Shown: piece after piece, positions 25,895-35,136 of the stretch | How the letters are laid out: every line of letters begins with the position of its first letter | How positions within the stretch are numbered: the first letter of the stretch is position 1 | NCBI GenBank assembly: GCA_965214975.1 | Contig: OZ244055.1 | Coordinates: 1,364,001 to 1,428,000, forward strand | Length of the DNA: 64,000 nucleotides | Direction: 5' to 3' | Source of the DNA: JAJEBT01 sp965214975 | GTDB lineage: Bacteria > Pseudomonadota > Alphaproteobacteria > MPNO01 > UBA830 | Program-made: the position numbers and the translations under genes | Notes under the pieces: model-generated | Seen by the model: only the letters and a program-made list of their open reading frames with translations | What the model was told of the DNA's origin: nothing | Database searches by the model: none

Positions 25895-26437
25895 TCACAG
25901 CCACCACTGCATGACGTAGTCGTAGGGGCCTTCCCGGTTGACCAGATCGACGCGCTGCAGGGCGATCCGGTAGCCGTCCCCGGCGCGCGCGAGATAATGC
26001 CTGTAGCGGCCGCTGAAATGGCGCACCTGGTAGCGGAAGTACTCCGCGCAGGCGAAGCGCGAACGCACGATCAGGTCGCCGTTGTCCGCGGCCCTCTCGA
26101 CGATGACGCCGGACACCACGTGGTTGAGCCGGTTGTTCGGGGCCTGGCTGTGGGCGCGCGGGTGCTGGTTGCGGCGGATCCGCATCCGCATGATCTCGCT
26201 GTCTTCCCAGAAGATGTTGGGGACGCCGTCGCCCCCGGTCTGGTCCTCCTCGGCGGGCATCCAGTACCGCCCGTCCTCGGTGAACAGGGCGAGCCACTCG
26301 TCCCATCTCTTCTCGTCGAGGATCTCCGCCTGCCGGTAGAGAAAGCGTTCCGCCTCGAGCCGGATCTCGACACCGACGTCGGCGACCGCGAACCGGTCGG
26401 ATTCGACGAGCGCCCGGACGGCGTCGCCGACGCTCAC
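25895..26437 (-). CDS. Aromatic-ring-hydroxylating dioxygenase, beta subunit
   Basis: 180 residues from a GTG at 26437 that overlaps the alpha-subunit stop (GTGA). The NTF2-like fold is seen in FLYRQAEILDEKRWDEWLAL, YWMPAEEDQ and RLNHVVSGVIVE. Beta subunits are structural in Rieske oxygenases. Substrate cannot be read; relatives act on benzoate, biphenyl or similar aromatics. Confidence 0.9.
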   Translation of the reverse strand: MSVGDAVRALVESDRFAVADVGVEIRLEAERFLYRQAEILDEKRWDEWLALFTEDGRYWMPAEEDQTGGDGVPNIFWEDSEIMRMRIRRNQHPRAHSQAPNNRLNHVVSGVIVERAADNGDLIVRSRFACAEYFRYQVRHFSGRYRHYLARAGDGYRIALQRVDLVNREGPYDYVMQWWL

Positions 26438-27759
26438 GGGCGGGCTCCGCCGGCGGTCATGTAGTCCCGCCACGCGTGCATCATGTGGCGCATGGGCATC
26501 TCGCTCATGCTCTTGGGCGCCGACCGGCGGACCCCCTCGCCGACCACGTCCTGTCCGGCGTTGCGGTGGAAACTCACCCAGTCGCCGCCTTCCGAGGCGA
26601 GGCCGTGCTGGCATTTCCACCAGTTGAAGAGGTCGTCGGCGTTGACGAGCGTCGACGGCGAGTTGACCAGGTAGTAGTAGGCCAGCGCCCGCCTGTAGAT
26701 GGGCTCGGGCGCGTCCTTGAGACGGAAATGCCAGATCTCGGTGAGCGTCCTGTCGGGCCCCAGCGGGCGCACCGCCCGCAGCTGCTGCAGCGGCGGCTGG
26801 ACCGACAGGCACGGATAGACGAGCACGTGGTGGAGGTTGACGCCGAGAATCTCCTCGGCCCTCTCCTCGCCGTAGGACTCGTGCATGCGCCGGACGTACT
26901 CGTTGGTGTCGGGGTCGTCTGGCCGCAGCCCCATGTAGCCTTCGAGCGTGCAGTGCCCGCGGTCGTAGCCGACCGTGCCGAACTTGTCCCAGCCGTCGAT
27001 TCCCAGCCGCGCGAAGTCCGACAGGAAGGAGTACTCGATCGGCACCTCCTTTCCCTCGTCGCGCAGCTCGTTCTCGACGGACCGCGCCGCGACCCCCGCG
27101 GACTCGTGGGTGGCGCCGGGATGCGAGGCGTCGAGCTGGTTCTCGAGAAAGATCTTCCAGTTCGACTGCTGGATCATGTGGAAACACCCCCCGACGACCT
27201 CGGTCTCGCCGCCCGGGGCCCGGTCGACCAGCTGGTCGAAGGCGGTTTTCGAGGGGCCGAGATGGCTCTCGAGATCCGGCACGTCGCCGCCGATGGCCGC
27301 GAACCAGAACCCGCGGTAGCTGTCGACGTGCGCCGGCCTGCGAAGCTGGAACGCGGGATCGTCCGCCGCGAAACCCGTGCCGTCGTAGCCGTCGACGGCG
27401 GGCACGCTCTCGAGCCGCCCGTCGAGATGGAACATCCAGGCGTGGTAGGAGCAGCGGATCGCCTTGCCGGCGTTGCCTGAGCGCGCCGTGCAGAGCTGCG
27501 CGCCCCGATGCGAGCACCGGTTGAAGAGCACGTGGATCCGCCCGTCGTGGCCGCGGGTCATCATCAGGGGCTGGCGGCCGACCCGCGCGAGATAGTAGTC
27601 GCCCGGGTTGGGCACCTGGCTCTCGTGGCCGATGTAGATCCAGGTGCGCTCGAAGATGCGCTCCATCTCGAGGTCGAAGAGTTCCGGATCGGTGTAGGCC
27701 TTGCGGTGCGCCCTGTCGGGTTCCACCAGCGCGGCGATTTCCGTGTCGGACCACGTCAT
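26434..27759 (-). CDS. Aromatic-ring-hydroxylating dioxygenase, alpha subunit (Rieske)
   Basis: 441 residues. The Rieske [2Fe-2S] ligands are C82-x-H84 (RCSHRGAQLC) and C103-x2-H106 (RCSYHAW). The mononuclear iron site is in ENQLDASHPGATHE, with the bridging Asp and both His; the third ligand lies in the C-terminal half. It starts at the ATG at 27759. The electron-transfer ferredoxin and reductase are not in the window. It is a complete catalytic pair with the beta subunit. Confidence 0.93.
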   Translation of the reverse strand: MTWSDTEIAALVEPDRAHRKAYTDPELFDLEMERIFERTWIYIGHESQVPNPGDYYLARVGRQPLMMTRGHDGRIHVLFNRCSHRGAQLCTARSGNAGKAIRCSYHAWMFHLDGRLESVPAVDGYDGTGFAADDPAFQLRRPAHVDSYRGFWFAAIGGDVPDLESHLGPSKTAFDQLVDRAPGGETEVVGGCFHMIQQSNWKIFLENQLDASHPGATHESAGVAARSVENELRDEGKEVPIEYSFLSDFARLGIDGWDKFGTVGYDRGHCTLEGYMGLRPDDPDTNEYVRRMHESYGEERAEEILGVNLHHVLVYPCLSVQPPLQQLRAVRPLGPDRTLTEIWHFRLKDAPEPIYRRALAYYYLVNSPSTLVNADDLFNWWKCQHGLASEGGDWVSFHRNAGQDVVGEGVRRSAPKSMSEMPMRHMMHAWRDYMTAGGARP

Positions 27760-28405
27760 CGTGCCGTCCCCCGCTTTCGTCGTTCCCCGCGAGATATGCC
27801 ATGATTCCGCGCTCCGGTCCACGACTTTCCCACGCCCCGTTTCCTGTCCGGCAACCGGTGAGCCGGACCTGTCCGGCGGGCCGTTCGGAAGCGCGTTTCT
27901 CCCTCCGCGCGCCGGTTCGGACCGGATGCAGGCGCCCGCGGCCGGCGTTTCGGGCGGGCCCCGGATCACCCCTGCCGGCGTCCCGGGAGCCGTCCGGGTC
28001 CGCCGGACGCGTTCCGGACCCGGCGGGCGGACCCGCCCCCTCTCGCCGGCCGCGCGCATCGGCCGCCGGAAACCCGCGCGCCCCGCCGCCCGCGCGGTCG
28101 CCCTTCGGGCGGCGGCGGCCGGAAACCCCGGGCGTCGGCACGGCCCGGCCGCGCCGCCTCTTGCAGGCCGGGCGGGATGCGTCGCGGGCGCGAGGCCGGA
28201 CCGGCCGCGCGGGGCCGTCCCGCGCGTGCGGCGCCACGGTCCCTCGCGTCCGCTTCCCGCGGGGCGCGGAACGGCGAACGGCCCGCCCCGGGAGGCTGCC
28301 GCGCGACCTTCCGGAGCCGTCGCCGGCCGGGAAGGCGACCCGGCACGGTCGCCGGGGCCGGCGGACCGTCCCGGCCGGATCCGGAAACGCCCCGGTCGGC
28401 CGCCG
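27760..28405. other. 646-bp very G+C-rich gap without a gene
   Basis: Both strands give only Arg/Pro/Gly/Ala-rich frames with no family resemblance. The stretch is denser in GC dinucleotides than the surrounding coding DNA. It must contain the promoter for the dioxygenase operon near 27770-27800 and the 3' end of glnS, but no clear terminator hairpin was found. Confidence 0.5.
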
Positions 28406-30079
28406 CTACACCGCCGGCCGGACGCGGTCCGGACCCGCGGCCAGCGCTTTGGCGAACGAATCCCGAAGCTTGATCGTCCGGTTGAACACGAGCCCGCGGG
28501 GTTCCGAATCGGGATCGGGGCAGAAATAGCCGAGCCGCTCGAACTGCACGACCTCCCCGACCGCGCAACCCGCGAGCGCCGGCTCGAGCTTGCAGTCCCG
28601 CAGCGTTTCCAGCGAATCCGGATTGAACCTCTCGCCGCCCTCGTCGAACAGCGCGTCGTGGAGGCGGATCTCCGCGTCGAGCGCCGACGGGGCGGAAACC
28701 CAGTGAAGGGCGCCTCTCACCTTCCTGCCGTCCGGCGCGCTTCCGCCGCGGGATTCCGGATCATGGACGCAGCGCAGTTCGCGCACGGCGCCGGCCTCGT
28801 CCCGGACGACGCCGGTGCAGGTCACGAGATAGGCGCCGCGGAGGCGGACCTCGCGGCCGGGCGCGAGGCGGAAGAACCTCTTCGGCGGCTCCTCCATGAA
28901 ATCGTCCCGCTCGATCCAGATCTCGCGGGAAAACGGGACGCGGCGGACTCCCGCGTCCGGATCGCGCGGGTCGTTCGCGATCTCGAGTTCCTCGGAAACC
29001 CGTTCCGGGTAGTTCTCGATCACGAGCTTGAGGGGGCGCAGAACGCCCATGCGGCGCGGCGCGACCGCGTTGAGGCGCTCGCGGATGCAGTGGTCCAGGA
29101 GCGCCGCGTCGACGACGCCCTCGTTCCGGGATATCGCGATCCGGGAAACGAAGTCGCGGATCGCCTCGGGCGGAACCCCGCGTCGGCGCAGCCCCGAGAG
29201 CGTGGGCATTCTCGGATCGTCCCAGCCGGCCACGCGCCCCTCCCCGACAAGCGCGGCGAGGCGCCGTTTCGAGAGAACCGTGCCGCTGAGCTCCAGCCGG
29301 GCGAACTCGTACTGCCGCGGTCTCGCGGGCACCGGCAGACGCTCGACCAGCCAGTCGTAGAGGGGCCGGTGGTCGGCGAATTCGAGCGTGCAGAGCGAAT
29401 GGGTGACGCCCTCGAGCGCGTCGCACTGGCCGTGCGCGAAATCGTAGGTGGGATAGACGCACCAGCTGTCGCCGGTCCTCGGGTGCCGCGCGTGGACGAT
29501 CCTGTAGAGCACCGGGTCGCGCAGGTTGAGGTTGCCCGAGGCCATGTCGATGCGGGCGCGGAGCACCCGCGCGCCGTCCGGGAACTCGCCCGCGCGCATG
29601 CGGCGGAGGAGATCGAGATTCTCCTCGGCCGGGCGCTCGCGGAACGGGCTCTCGACGCCGGGCTCGGTCAGCGTTCCGCGCATCCGCCGCATCTCCTCCG
29701 CGGACAGGTCGTCGACGTAGGCGTCCCCGTTGCGGACCAGGATCTCGGCCCATTCGAAGAGCCGCCCGAAATGCTCCGACGCGTGGCGCGGCTCGCCGTC
29801 CCATTCGAAGCCGAGCCACCGGATGTCCTCGGCGATGGCGTCGGCGTATTCCCGGCTCTCCCGCACCGGATTGGTGTCGTCGAAACGCAGGCCGCAGCGC
29901 CCGCCGAATTCCCGCGCGATGCCGAAATTGAGGCAGACGGCCTTGGCGTGCCCGAGGTGGAGGTAGCCGTTCGGTTCGGGAGGGAAACGGGTGACGACGG
30001 CGTCGTGCCGGCCTTCCGCGAGATCCCGGCGGACGGCGTCGCGGACGAAGTCCCGGATCTCCCCGGGAACCCCGGTCAT
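28406..30079 (-). CDS. glnS: Glutamine--tRNA ligase
   Basis: 557 residues. Class I synthetase with PPEPNGYLHLGHAKAVC (HIGH) near residue 35, FDDTNPVRE, YPTYDFAHGQCDALEG and the KMSKS-like VLSKRRLAAL. C-terminal anticodon-binding barrels are present. Many alphaproteobacteria use the indirect Gln-tRNA route, so direct GlnRS is lineage-informative. Immediately downstream of pyrE on the same strand. Confidence 0.96.
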   Translation of the reverse strand: MTGVPGEIRDFVRDAVRRDLAEGRHDAVVTRFPPEPNGYLHLGHAKAVCLNFGIAREFGGRCGLRFDDTNPVRESREYADAIAEDIRWLGFEWDGEPRHASEHFGRLFEWAEILVRNGDAYVDDLSAEEMRRMRGTLTEPGVESPFRERPAEENLDLLRRMRAGEFPDGARVLRARIDMASGNLNLRDPVLYRIVHARHPRTGDSWCVYPTYDFAHGQCDALEGVTHSLCTLEFADHRPLYDWLVERLPVPARPRQYEFARLELSGTVLSKRRLAALVGEGRVAGWDDPRMPTLSGLRRRGVPPEAIRDFVSRIAISRNEGVVDAALLDHCIRERLNAVAPRRMGVLRPLKLVIENYPERVSEELEIANDPRDPDAGVRRVPFSREIWIERDDFMEEPPKRFFRLAPGREVRLRGAYLVTCTGVVRDEAGAVRELRCVHDPESRGGSAPDGRKVRGALHWVSAPSALDAEIRLHDALFDEGGERFNPDSLETLRDCKLEPALAGCAVGEVVQFERLGYFCPDPDSEPRGLVFNRTIKLRDSFAKALAAGPDRVRPAV

Positions 30080-30104
30080 GGCGTCCGCCGGCCGGCGCGC
30101 GGGA

Positions 30105-30800
30105 TCACAGCGGCAGCTTGGAGACGCCGCCGTGGCCAGCCGACCAGGAGAGGGGGTTCTCGAGGAACCTGCGGACCTCGTCGAGCATCTCGCCGTCGAA
30201 GGCGCCGGTCTTCTCGCTGACGTTGAACACGTCCCACCAGGTCGCGAGGTAGTGCAGCCGGAGGTCGTGCTCGATCAGCTTCTCGCGGGTCTCCGGGAAG
30301 ATGTCGTAGTAGAAGATCACCAGGGTGTCCGTGACCACCGCCCCGGCCCTGCGCAGCGCCTCGCAGAAATTGATCTTGCTGCCGCCGTCGGTGGTCAGAT
30401 CCTCGACGAGGAGAACCCGCTGCCCCTCCTCGAGATCGCCCTCGATCTGGGCGTCCCGGCCGAAGCCCTTGGGCTTCTTGCGCACGTACTGCATCGGCAG
30501 GCTCAGCCTGTCGGCGAGGAACGCGGCGAACGGGATCCCGGCGGTCTCGCCGCCGGCGACGGCGTCGAACCGCTCGAAGCCGATGTCGCGCAGCACGATC
30601 GAGGCCGCGAAGTCCATCAGCGTCGCGCGGATCCGCGGATAGGAGATGAGCTTGCGGCAGTCGATGTAGACGGGGCTCGCCAGACCCGACGTGAACATGT
30701 AGGGCTGGTCGCTGCGGAACCGCACGGCGTCGATTTCGAGAAGCATCCTGGCCGTCATCTCGGCCATCAGTTCCCGTTCGGGAAAGGCGTTCGAGAACAT
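30105..30800 (-). CDS. pyrE: Orotate phosphoribosyltransferase
   Basis: 231 residues. The PRPP motif is VLLVEDLTTDGGSK; other segments are MFTSGLASPVYIDCRKL and AVAGGETAGIPFAAFLA. It makes orotidine-5'-phosphate. The C-terminal extension (TWWDVFNVSEKTGAFD and beyond) is the longer alphaproteobacterial form. Grouped with pyrD and pyrK. Confidence 0.96.
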   Translation of the reverse strand: MFSNAFPERELMAEMTARMLLEIDAVRFRSDQPYMFTSGLASPVYIDCRKLISYPRIRATLMDFAASIVLRDIGFERFDAVAGGETAGIPFAAFLADRLSLPMQYVRKKPKGFGRDAQIEGDLEEGQRVLLVEDLTTDGGSKINFCEALRRAGAVVTDTLVIFYYDIFPETREKLIEHDLRLHYLATWWDVFNVSEKTGAFDGEMLDEVRRFLENPLSWSAGHGGVSKLPL

Positions 30801-30871
30801 CGCGAAACCCAGCGGACGCGGAAAGGGCCGTCCGCCGCCAGGGCGGCGCGGGGCGGCCCGCGACGCCTACC

Positions 30872-32194
30872 CTATTGCCGCCCGCCCGCCCGGTCAAACG
30901 GCGGCCGGCCCGGCTCGGGCGCGTCGAGGACGAAACGCCTGAGCACCGCGTACCCGGCCATGAAATCGTCGAGCGCCATGGCCTCGCGGGGGTTGTGGGA
31001 GCCGTGCGCGTTGCGCACGAAGACCATGCCCGAGGGGATGCCGGCGTTGGCGAACACCGCGGCGTCGTGCCCGGCTCCGCTCGGCACCGTCTCGTCCTCG
31101 AACCCCTCGGCGCGGCAGGCCGCGCGCAGGCCCTCGACGATCGCGCCGTCGCACCGCGCCGGCTCGGAGCGCACGGGCGGATCGAGCGCGAAGCCGACCT
31201 TGCGGTCGCGTTCCAGGGCCTCGCATTCGGCCCGCAGGAGGGAGGCCATCGCGTCGAGGGTGGCGTCCGATTCGCTGCGGGCCTCGAAACTGAACTCGGC
31301 CTCGCCCGGCACCCGCGACATCGCGTCGTGTTCCGGATCGGTGTGCAGCACGCCCACGGTCACCACCAGATCCCCGCCATGCTGCTGGATGGTCCTCCAG
31401 TGCTCGTCGAGACGCATGACGAGATCCGAGACCGCGAACACCGCGTCCCGCCGCAGCCAGCGCGGCACGGCGCCGGAATGGCCGCTCTCTCCGGTGCAGC
31501 GGATGCGCCGGTGGCGCACGTTGCCGCGGATTCCGGTGACCACCGCAAGCGGCAGGTCGCGCTCGACCAGCACCGGCCCCTGCTCGATGTGGAGCTCGAG
31601 AAACATCCGGACGCCGGCCGGATCGAGAAGCCGCTCGCCCCGGCCGATCGCGGCGGTGTCCGCTCCGGCCGCCTTCATGCAGACCTCGAGCGAGCGCCCG
31701 CTCGAGCGGTGCGGCGCCTTGAGGTCGTCCGGCCCGAGGCCGCCGACGAGCGCGCGCGAGCCGACGCAGGCGCGTCCGAACCAGGCGCTCTCCTCCCCCC
31801 GAAGGGCGATGGCGCGAAGCGGCGCCTTCGGCTCGAGCCCGTTCTCCTTGCAGTCGACGAGAAGCAGGAGCGCCGCGACCACGCCCGCGAGACCGTCGAA
31901 ATTCCCCCCTCTCGGAACCGAATCCAGATGCGAGCCCACCAGAACGCAGGGTTCGGCGAACCGGTCGTCGGCGCCGAACACCATGTTGGCCGCGCGGTCC
32001 GGGCGGAAGGCCAGGCCGTGCTCGACGGCGAACGCCTCGAGCAGCCGGAGGGCGTCCGTCTCCCCCTGCCCGTAGGAGGCGCGGGACACTCCGGGGCCGT
32101 CGCAGGAGACCGCGGCGACGCGGTCGAAGAGCCCGGCGGCCATCTCCGCGAGCCGCGGGAGCGGGGAATCGGGAAGGATCGCGGGAACGGCCAC
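30872..32194 (-). CDS. M20 family Zn-dependent amidohydrolase (allantoate / N-carbamoyl-amino acid type)
   Basis: 440 residues. Dinuclear-metal motifs: VGSHLDSVPRGGNFDG (His, Asp), ALRGEESAWFG (Glu), ELHIEQGP (His) and GAGHDAAVF (His). The subfamily includes allantoate amidohydrolase, beta-ureidopropionase and N-carbamoyl-amino acid hydrolases. Its place between pyrE and pyrD favours a pyrimidine-derived carbamoyl substrate such as N-carbamoyl-beta-alanine, which is inference from context only. It is 3 bp from the pyrD stop. Confidence 0.85.
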   Translation of the reverse strand: MAVPAILPDSPLPRLAEMAAGLFDRVAAVSCDGPGVSRASYGQGETDALRLLEAFAVEHGLAFRPDRAANMVFGADDRFAEPCVLVGSHLDSVPRGGNFDGLAGVVAALLLLVDCKENGLEPKAPLRAIALRGEESAWFGRACVGSRALVGGLGPDDLKAPHRSSGRSLEVCMKAAGADTAAIGRGERLLDPAGVRMFLELHIEQGPVLVERDLPLAVVTGIRGNVRHRRIRCTGESGHSGAVPRWLRRDAVFAVSDLVMRLDEHWRTIQQHGGDLVVTVGVLHTDPEHDAMSRVPGEAEFSFEARSESDATLDAMASLLRAECEALERDRKVGFALDPPVRSEPARCDGAIVEGLRAACRAEGFEDETVPSGAGHDAAVFANAGIPSGMVFVRNAHGSHNPREAMALDDFMAGYAVLRRFVLDAPEPGRPPFDRAGGRQ

Positions 32195-32197
32195 GGC

Positions 32198-33160
32198 TCA
32201 GGGCGCGGTGTCGGCGAACACGAGATCGTCCGCGGCTTCCTCGTCGCGCACCGAGCCGACCAGCCGGCGGACGTCGGCGACCCCCTCGCGGGCGCACCAT
32301 TCGGCGAGTCCGTCGACGAGGTCGGCCATGACCGTCGGCCTGACGAAGGTCGCCGTTCCCACCTGGACCGCGGTCGCTCCGGCGATCATGTACTCGACGA
32401 CGTCCTCGACGGTGGCGATGCCGCCGCAGCCGATCACCGGGAGCCCGGTGGCCCGCGCGCACTGGTAGGCCATCCGCAGCGTGATCGGCTTGAGGGCGGG
32501 GCCGGAGAGCCCGCCCATGAGGGTTCCGAGCCTCGGCCTGCGGGTGCGCACGTCGATCGCCATCGCGAGCGCGGTGTTCGCTACGACCAGGGCGTCGGCG
32601 CCCGCCTCCTCGGCGGCGCGCGCGACTTCGGGCGTCTCGCCCGTGTTCGGGCTGAGCTTGGCCCACAGCGGCAGCTCCGTCGCCTCGCGCATCCTCCGGA
32701 CGACGTCGAAGGTCGAGGGCGGCCGCATGGCGAAGGCGCGGCCGTCCTCCTCGATGTTGGGGCAGGAGATGTTGGCCTCGATCGCGGCCACGCCGTCGAC
32801 GCTGAGCTCGCCGCAGATCCGAGCGAAGCCGTCCGCCGTGGCGGCGGACACGCTGACGACGAGCGGGGCCTCGTAGCGCGCGTAGAAGGGGAGGATCTCG
32901 TCCCTGAAATGCGCCGCCCCCTTGGTGGGAATGCCGATCGAGTTCAGCATCGCGCCCTGGACCTCGCACACCCGCGGCGTCGGGTTGCCGCCGCGGAAGC
33001 CCGGCATGACGGTCTTGGTCACGTGGGCGCCGAGCACGTCGAGATCGAAGACCCGCGCGAGATCCTCCGAGAAGGTGCCGGAAGCGGGCATGACCGGATT
33101 GCGCAGTTCCAGCGCGCCGACGGAAACCGCCAGGCCGGGTCGCGCGCCGGCCGTCACCAT
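32198..33160 (-). CDS. pyrD: Dihydroorotate dehydrogenase, class 1B
   Basis: 320 residues from the ATG at 33160. FMN-barrel motifs: NPVMPASGTFSEDLARVFD, HVTKTVMPG, IEANISCPNIEEDG (the cysteine takes the class 1 base position), PLWAKLSPNTGE and VIGCGGIATVEDVVEYM. Adjacent PyrK marks it as the NAD-linked class 1B enzyme, not the quinone-linked class 2 form more usual in Proteobacteria. It overlaps the pyrK stop by 7 bp. Confidence 0.95.
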   Translation of the reverse strand: MVTAGARPGLAVSVGALELRNPVMPASGTFSEDLARVFDLDVLGAHVTKTVMPGFRGGNPTPRVCEVQGAMLNSIGIPTKGAAHFRDEILPFYARYEAPLVVSVSAATADGFARICGELSVDGVAAIEANISCPNIEEDGRAFAMRPPSTFDVVRRMREATELPLWAKLSPNTGETPEVARAAEEAGADALVVANTALAMAIDVRTRRPRLGTLMGGLSGPALKPITLRMAYQCARATGLPVIGCGGIATVEDVVEYMIAGATAVQVGTATFVRPTVMADLVDGLAEWCAREGVADVRRLVGSVRDEEAADDLVFADTAP

Positions 33161-34002
33161 TCCGGAGCCTCCTGGAGATCGAACACGGGACCGTCCCTGC
33201 ACACGCGCCTGTGGACGATCCCGCCACCCGAGCGGAACGGGCGCACGCAGCACTGGCACATCCCGAGGCCGCAGGCCATCTGCTGCTCCAGGGCGACCTG
33301 TCCGGGTATGCCGCGGGCCCGGCCGACGGCCTGGAGAAGCCTGAGGACGCGGTTCGAGCCGCAGGTGTAGAAGGCGTCGACCCCGCGCCCGCCCGGGCGG
33401 CTCGCGACCAGATCCTCGAGGATCCGCCGCAGGCTGTCCATGCCCGAGTTCCCCTCCGAGTCGGTGACCGTCACGACCTCCGCGCCGAGCTCCCGGAAAT
33501 GGTCCACCGACAGCAGAAGCTCCGGCGTGCGGGCGCTGCAGACCGCGGTCAGCGACCGCCCCGTGCTCCGGGCCTCCCGCGCCAGCGGCGCCAGCGTGGC
33601 GAGTCCGACGCCGCGCGCCACGAGAACCAGGCGGCGCCAGCCGCGGCGCATCTCGAACCCCCTTCCGAGCGGCCCGAGCAGCGTCAGCCCCTCCCCCGGC
33701 GCGAGCGCGGCGAGCGCGGCGGTTCCCGCGCCCGTCACCTTGTAGAGGAAGCGGAGAGCCCCGGCCGCCGGATCGTAGTCGTAGACGCTCATCGGACGGC
33801 GCAGATAGGGCCCCTCCGGACCGCGCGCCGGGCACAGGAGGTGGAAGAACTGGCCCGGCCGGCAGTCGAGAAGCTCGCGCGGCGCGGCGAGGCCGAGCAG
33901 GCGGTACTCGCCCGCCACGCGCCGGTTGGATCCGACCGTGCAGGTCGCGTCGAAGACCCGGTCCTCCGGCGCGCCGGGCGCGGCCGCCACCGCTGCCGTC
34001 AT
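33154..34002 (-). CDS. pyrK: Dihydroorotate dehydrogenase electron-transfer subunit PyrK
   Basis: 282 residues from the ATG at 34002. FAD-binding RRPMSVYDYD, NAD-binding ARGVGLATLAPLA and a C-terminal [2Fe-2S] cluster: CGLGMCQCCVR with a fourth Cys in RRVCRDGP. It passes electrons from PyrD FMN to NAD. The first gene of the pyrKD-hydrolase-pyrE-glnS run, and divergent from the XRE regulator. Confidence 0.93.
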   Translation of the reverse strand: MTAAVAAAPGAPEDRVFDATCTVGSNRRVAGEYRLLGLAAPRELLDCRPGQFFHLLCPARGPEGPYLRRPMSVYDYDPAAGALRFLYKVTGAGTAALAALAPGEGLTLLGPLGRGFEMRRGWRRLVLVARGVGLATLAPLAREARSTGRSLTAVCSARTPELLLSVDHFRELGAEVVTVTDSEGNSGMDSLRRILEDLVASRPGGRGVDAFYTCGSNRVLRLLQAVGRARGIPGQVALEQQMACGLGMCQCCVRPFRSGGGIVHRRVCRDGPVFDLQEAPEW

Positions 34003-34087
34003 GTCGTCCCTCCGCCCCGGCCCGCGCGGATCCAGCCGCGCCGGGCCGTCGGTTCGCGCGCAGCGTCCCACGGCGGAATCCAATTGT

Positions 34088-34101
34088 CAAGAAAATTCTT
34101 G
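34088..34101. promoter_or_regulatory. Palindrome in the pyrK/XRE-regulator divergent region
   Basis: caagaa-aa-ttcttg is a perfect 6-bp inverted repeat with a 2-bp spacer, in an otherwise AT-rich 25-bp patch (caattgtcaagaaaattctt). A slightly longer imperfect palindrome extends outward (attg on the left, caat on the right). Placed 48 bp before the regulator start and 86 bp before pyrK, it is a good operator candidate for the XRE protein. Confidence 0.5.
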
Positions 34102-34148
34102 CAATCGAGATTCATTGATGGAAAATCCCGGTTCCGAGACATCCGCTC

Positions 34149-35078
34149 ATGGAGGCTGCCGTGCCCTCTCCCCGCGCGTCCGCGGAATCCGGGATTTCCG
34201 TCGAGGACATCGGCCGCCGGCTGAAGGCGTTCCGCATGGGGCGGGGCCTGAGCCCCGGGGAGCTGGCGCGCCGGGCCGGCGTGTCGCGGGCGGCCGTCTA
34301 CCGCTACGAGGCCGGACGCCCGCCCGGGATCGAGGCGCTGGCGCGGCTCGCCGCCGCCCTCGACACGTCGCTTGCCAACCTGCTCGGCGTCGGCGCCGAG
34401 TACCTCGCGTCGGCGGTCGCCTTCTTCGAGCGCATGCGCCAGCTCGAGGAGGACGTCGACCAGATCCGGGTTCTCTTCGGCCCGGTGTCCTATCTCCTGA
34501 CCACCGACCGCTACGACGCGGTCCTGCCGCGGATGCTGGCCGAGAGCATCCCGCCCGACGCTCCCGGCCGCGAGCGCTCGCTCGCCGACGTCGACGCGGT
34601 GGTCGCGACGCTGCGCGCGCGCAAGGAACGCTACCGCCGGCGCCGGCCCGCGATCCTGAGCCTGGTCTCGGCGGCCGAGCTCCAGCAGGTTCTCCGCCTC
34701 GGCCTGGTGGGCGCCTACAGCCCGCCCGACGCCGACCTCGGGGCCCGCCGCGACGCCGCCCGCGACGAGGTGCGCCACATCGCCCGCCTTCTCCGGGAGC
34801 CGCCGATCGGCGTGCAGGTCGGCGTCGTCGTCGATTCCTCCCCCGGCTCGAGCTTCCAGATCTTCCGGCACGCTTCCGGCGGCGGCGGGCGGACCCGCGT
34901 GGCGGTGAGCCCGTTCCGGCTCGGCGTCTTCGCCAACGTCCGCCTCGGGGTCGCCACCATCACCGCCGCGCCCGAGGCGGTCCGGCTCCACGAGGAGATG
35001 ACCGACGCGCTGTGGGCCCGGAGCCTCAAGGGCGACCGCGCCGCCGAGCTGGTCGAGAACGACGTCCTGGGCGGCTGA
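34149..35078 (+). CDS. XRE family transcriptional regulator with C-terminal sensor-like domain
   Basis: 309 residues. The HTH lies at about 20-75 (IGRRLKAFRMGRGLSPGELA, VSRAAVYRYEAG, LARLAAALDTSLANLLG). The remaining ~230 residues form an alpha/beta region (VGVVVDSSPGSSFQIFRH, AVSPFRLGVFANVRLG) which could bind a ligand; its order of elements reminds me of DUF5753-like regulators, weakly. It probably binds the palindrome upstream and may regulate pyrK leftward and the selenoprotein/CoA-transferase genes rightward. Confidence 0.8.
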   Translation: MEAAVPSPRASAESGISVEDIGRRLKAFRMGRGLSPGELARRAGVSRAAVYRYEAGRPPGIEALARLAAALDTSLANLLGVGAEYLASAVAFFERMRQLEEDVDQIRVLFGPVSYLLTTDRYDAVLPRMLAESIPPDAPGRERSLADVDAVVATLRARKERYRRRRPAILSLVSAAELQQVLRLGLVGAYSPPDADLGARRDAARDEVRHIARLLREPPIGVQVGVVVDSSPGSSFQIFRHASGGGGRTRVAVSPFRLGVFANVRLGVATITAAPEAVRLHEEMTDALWARSLKGDRAAELVENDVLGG

Positions 35079-35112
35079 GCGCGCCCGCCGTGGACGGCGG
35101 GCGCGCGGATGC

Positions 35113-35118
35113 TATAGT
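35113..35118 (+). promoter_or_regulatory. Possible -10 box before the selenoprotein gene
   Basis: The hexamer tatagt stands alone in very G+C-rich sequence, 49 bp before the ATG. No convincing -35 hexamer is seen at the right spacing. Confidence 0.3.
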
Positions 35119-35136
35119 GCGCGCGGGCGACCCGGA

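Noticed and set aside
27966..28568. A 200-residue minus-strand frame before glnS 3' end
   Set aside because: Arg/Pro/Gly-rich and overlapping the glnS 3' end in another frame; not supportable.
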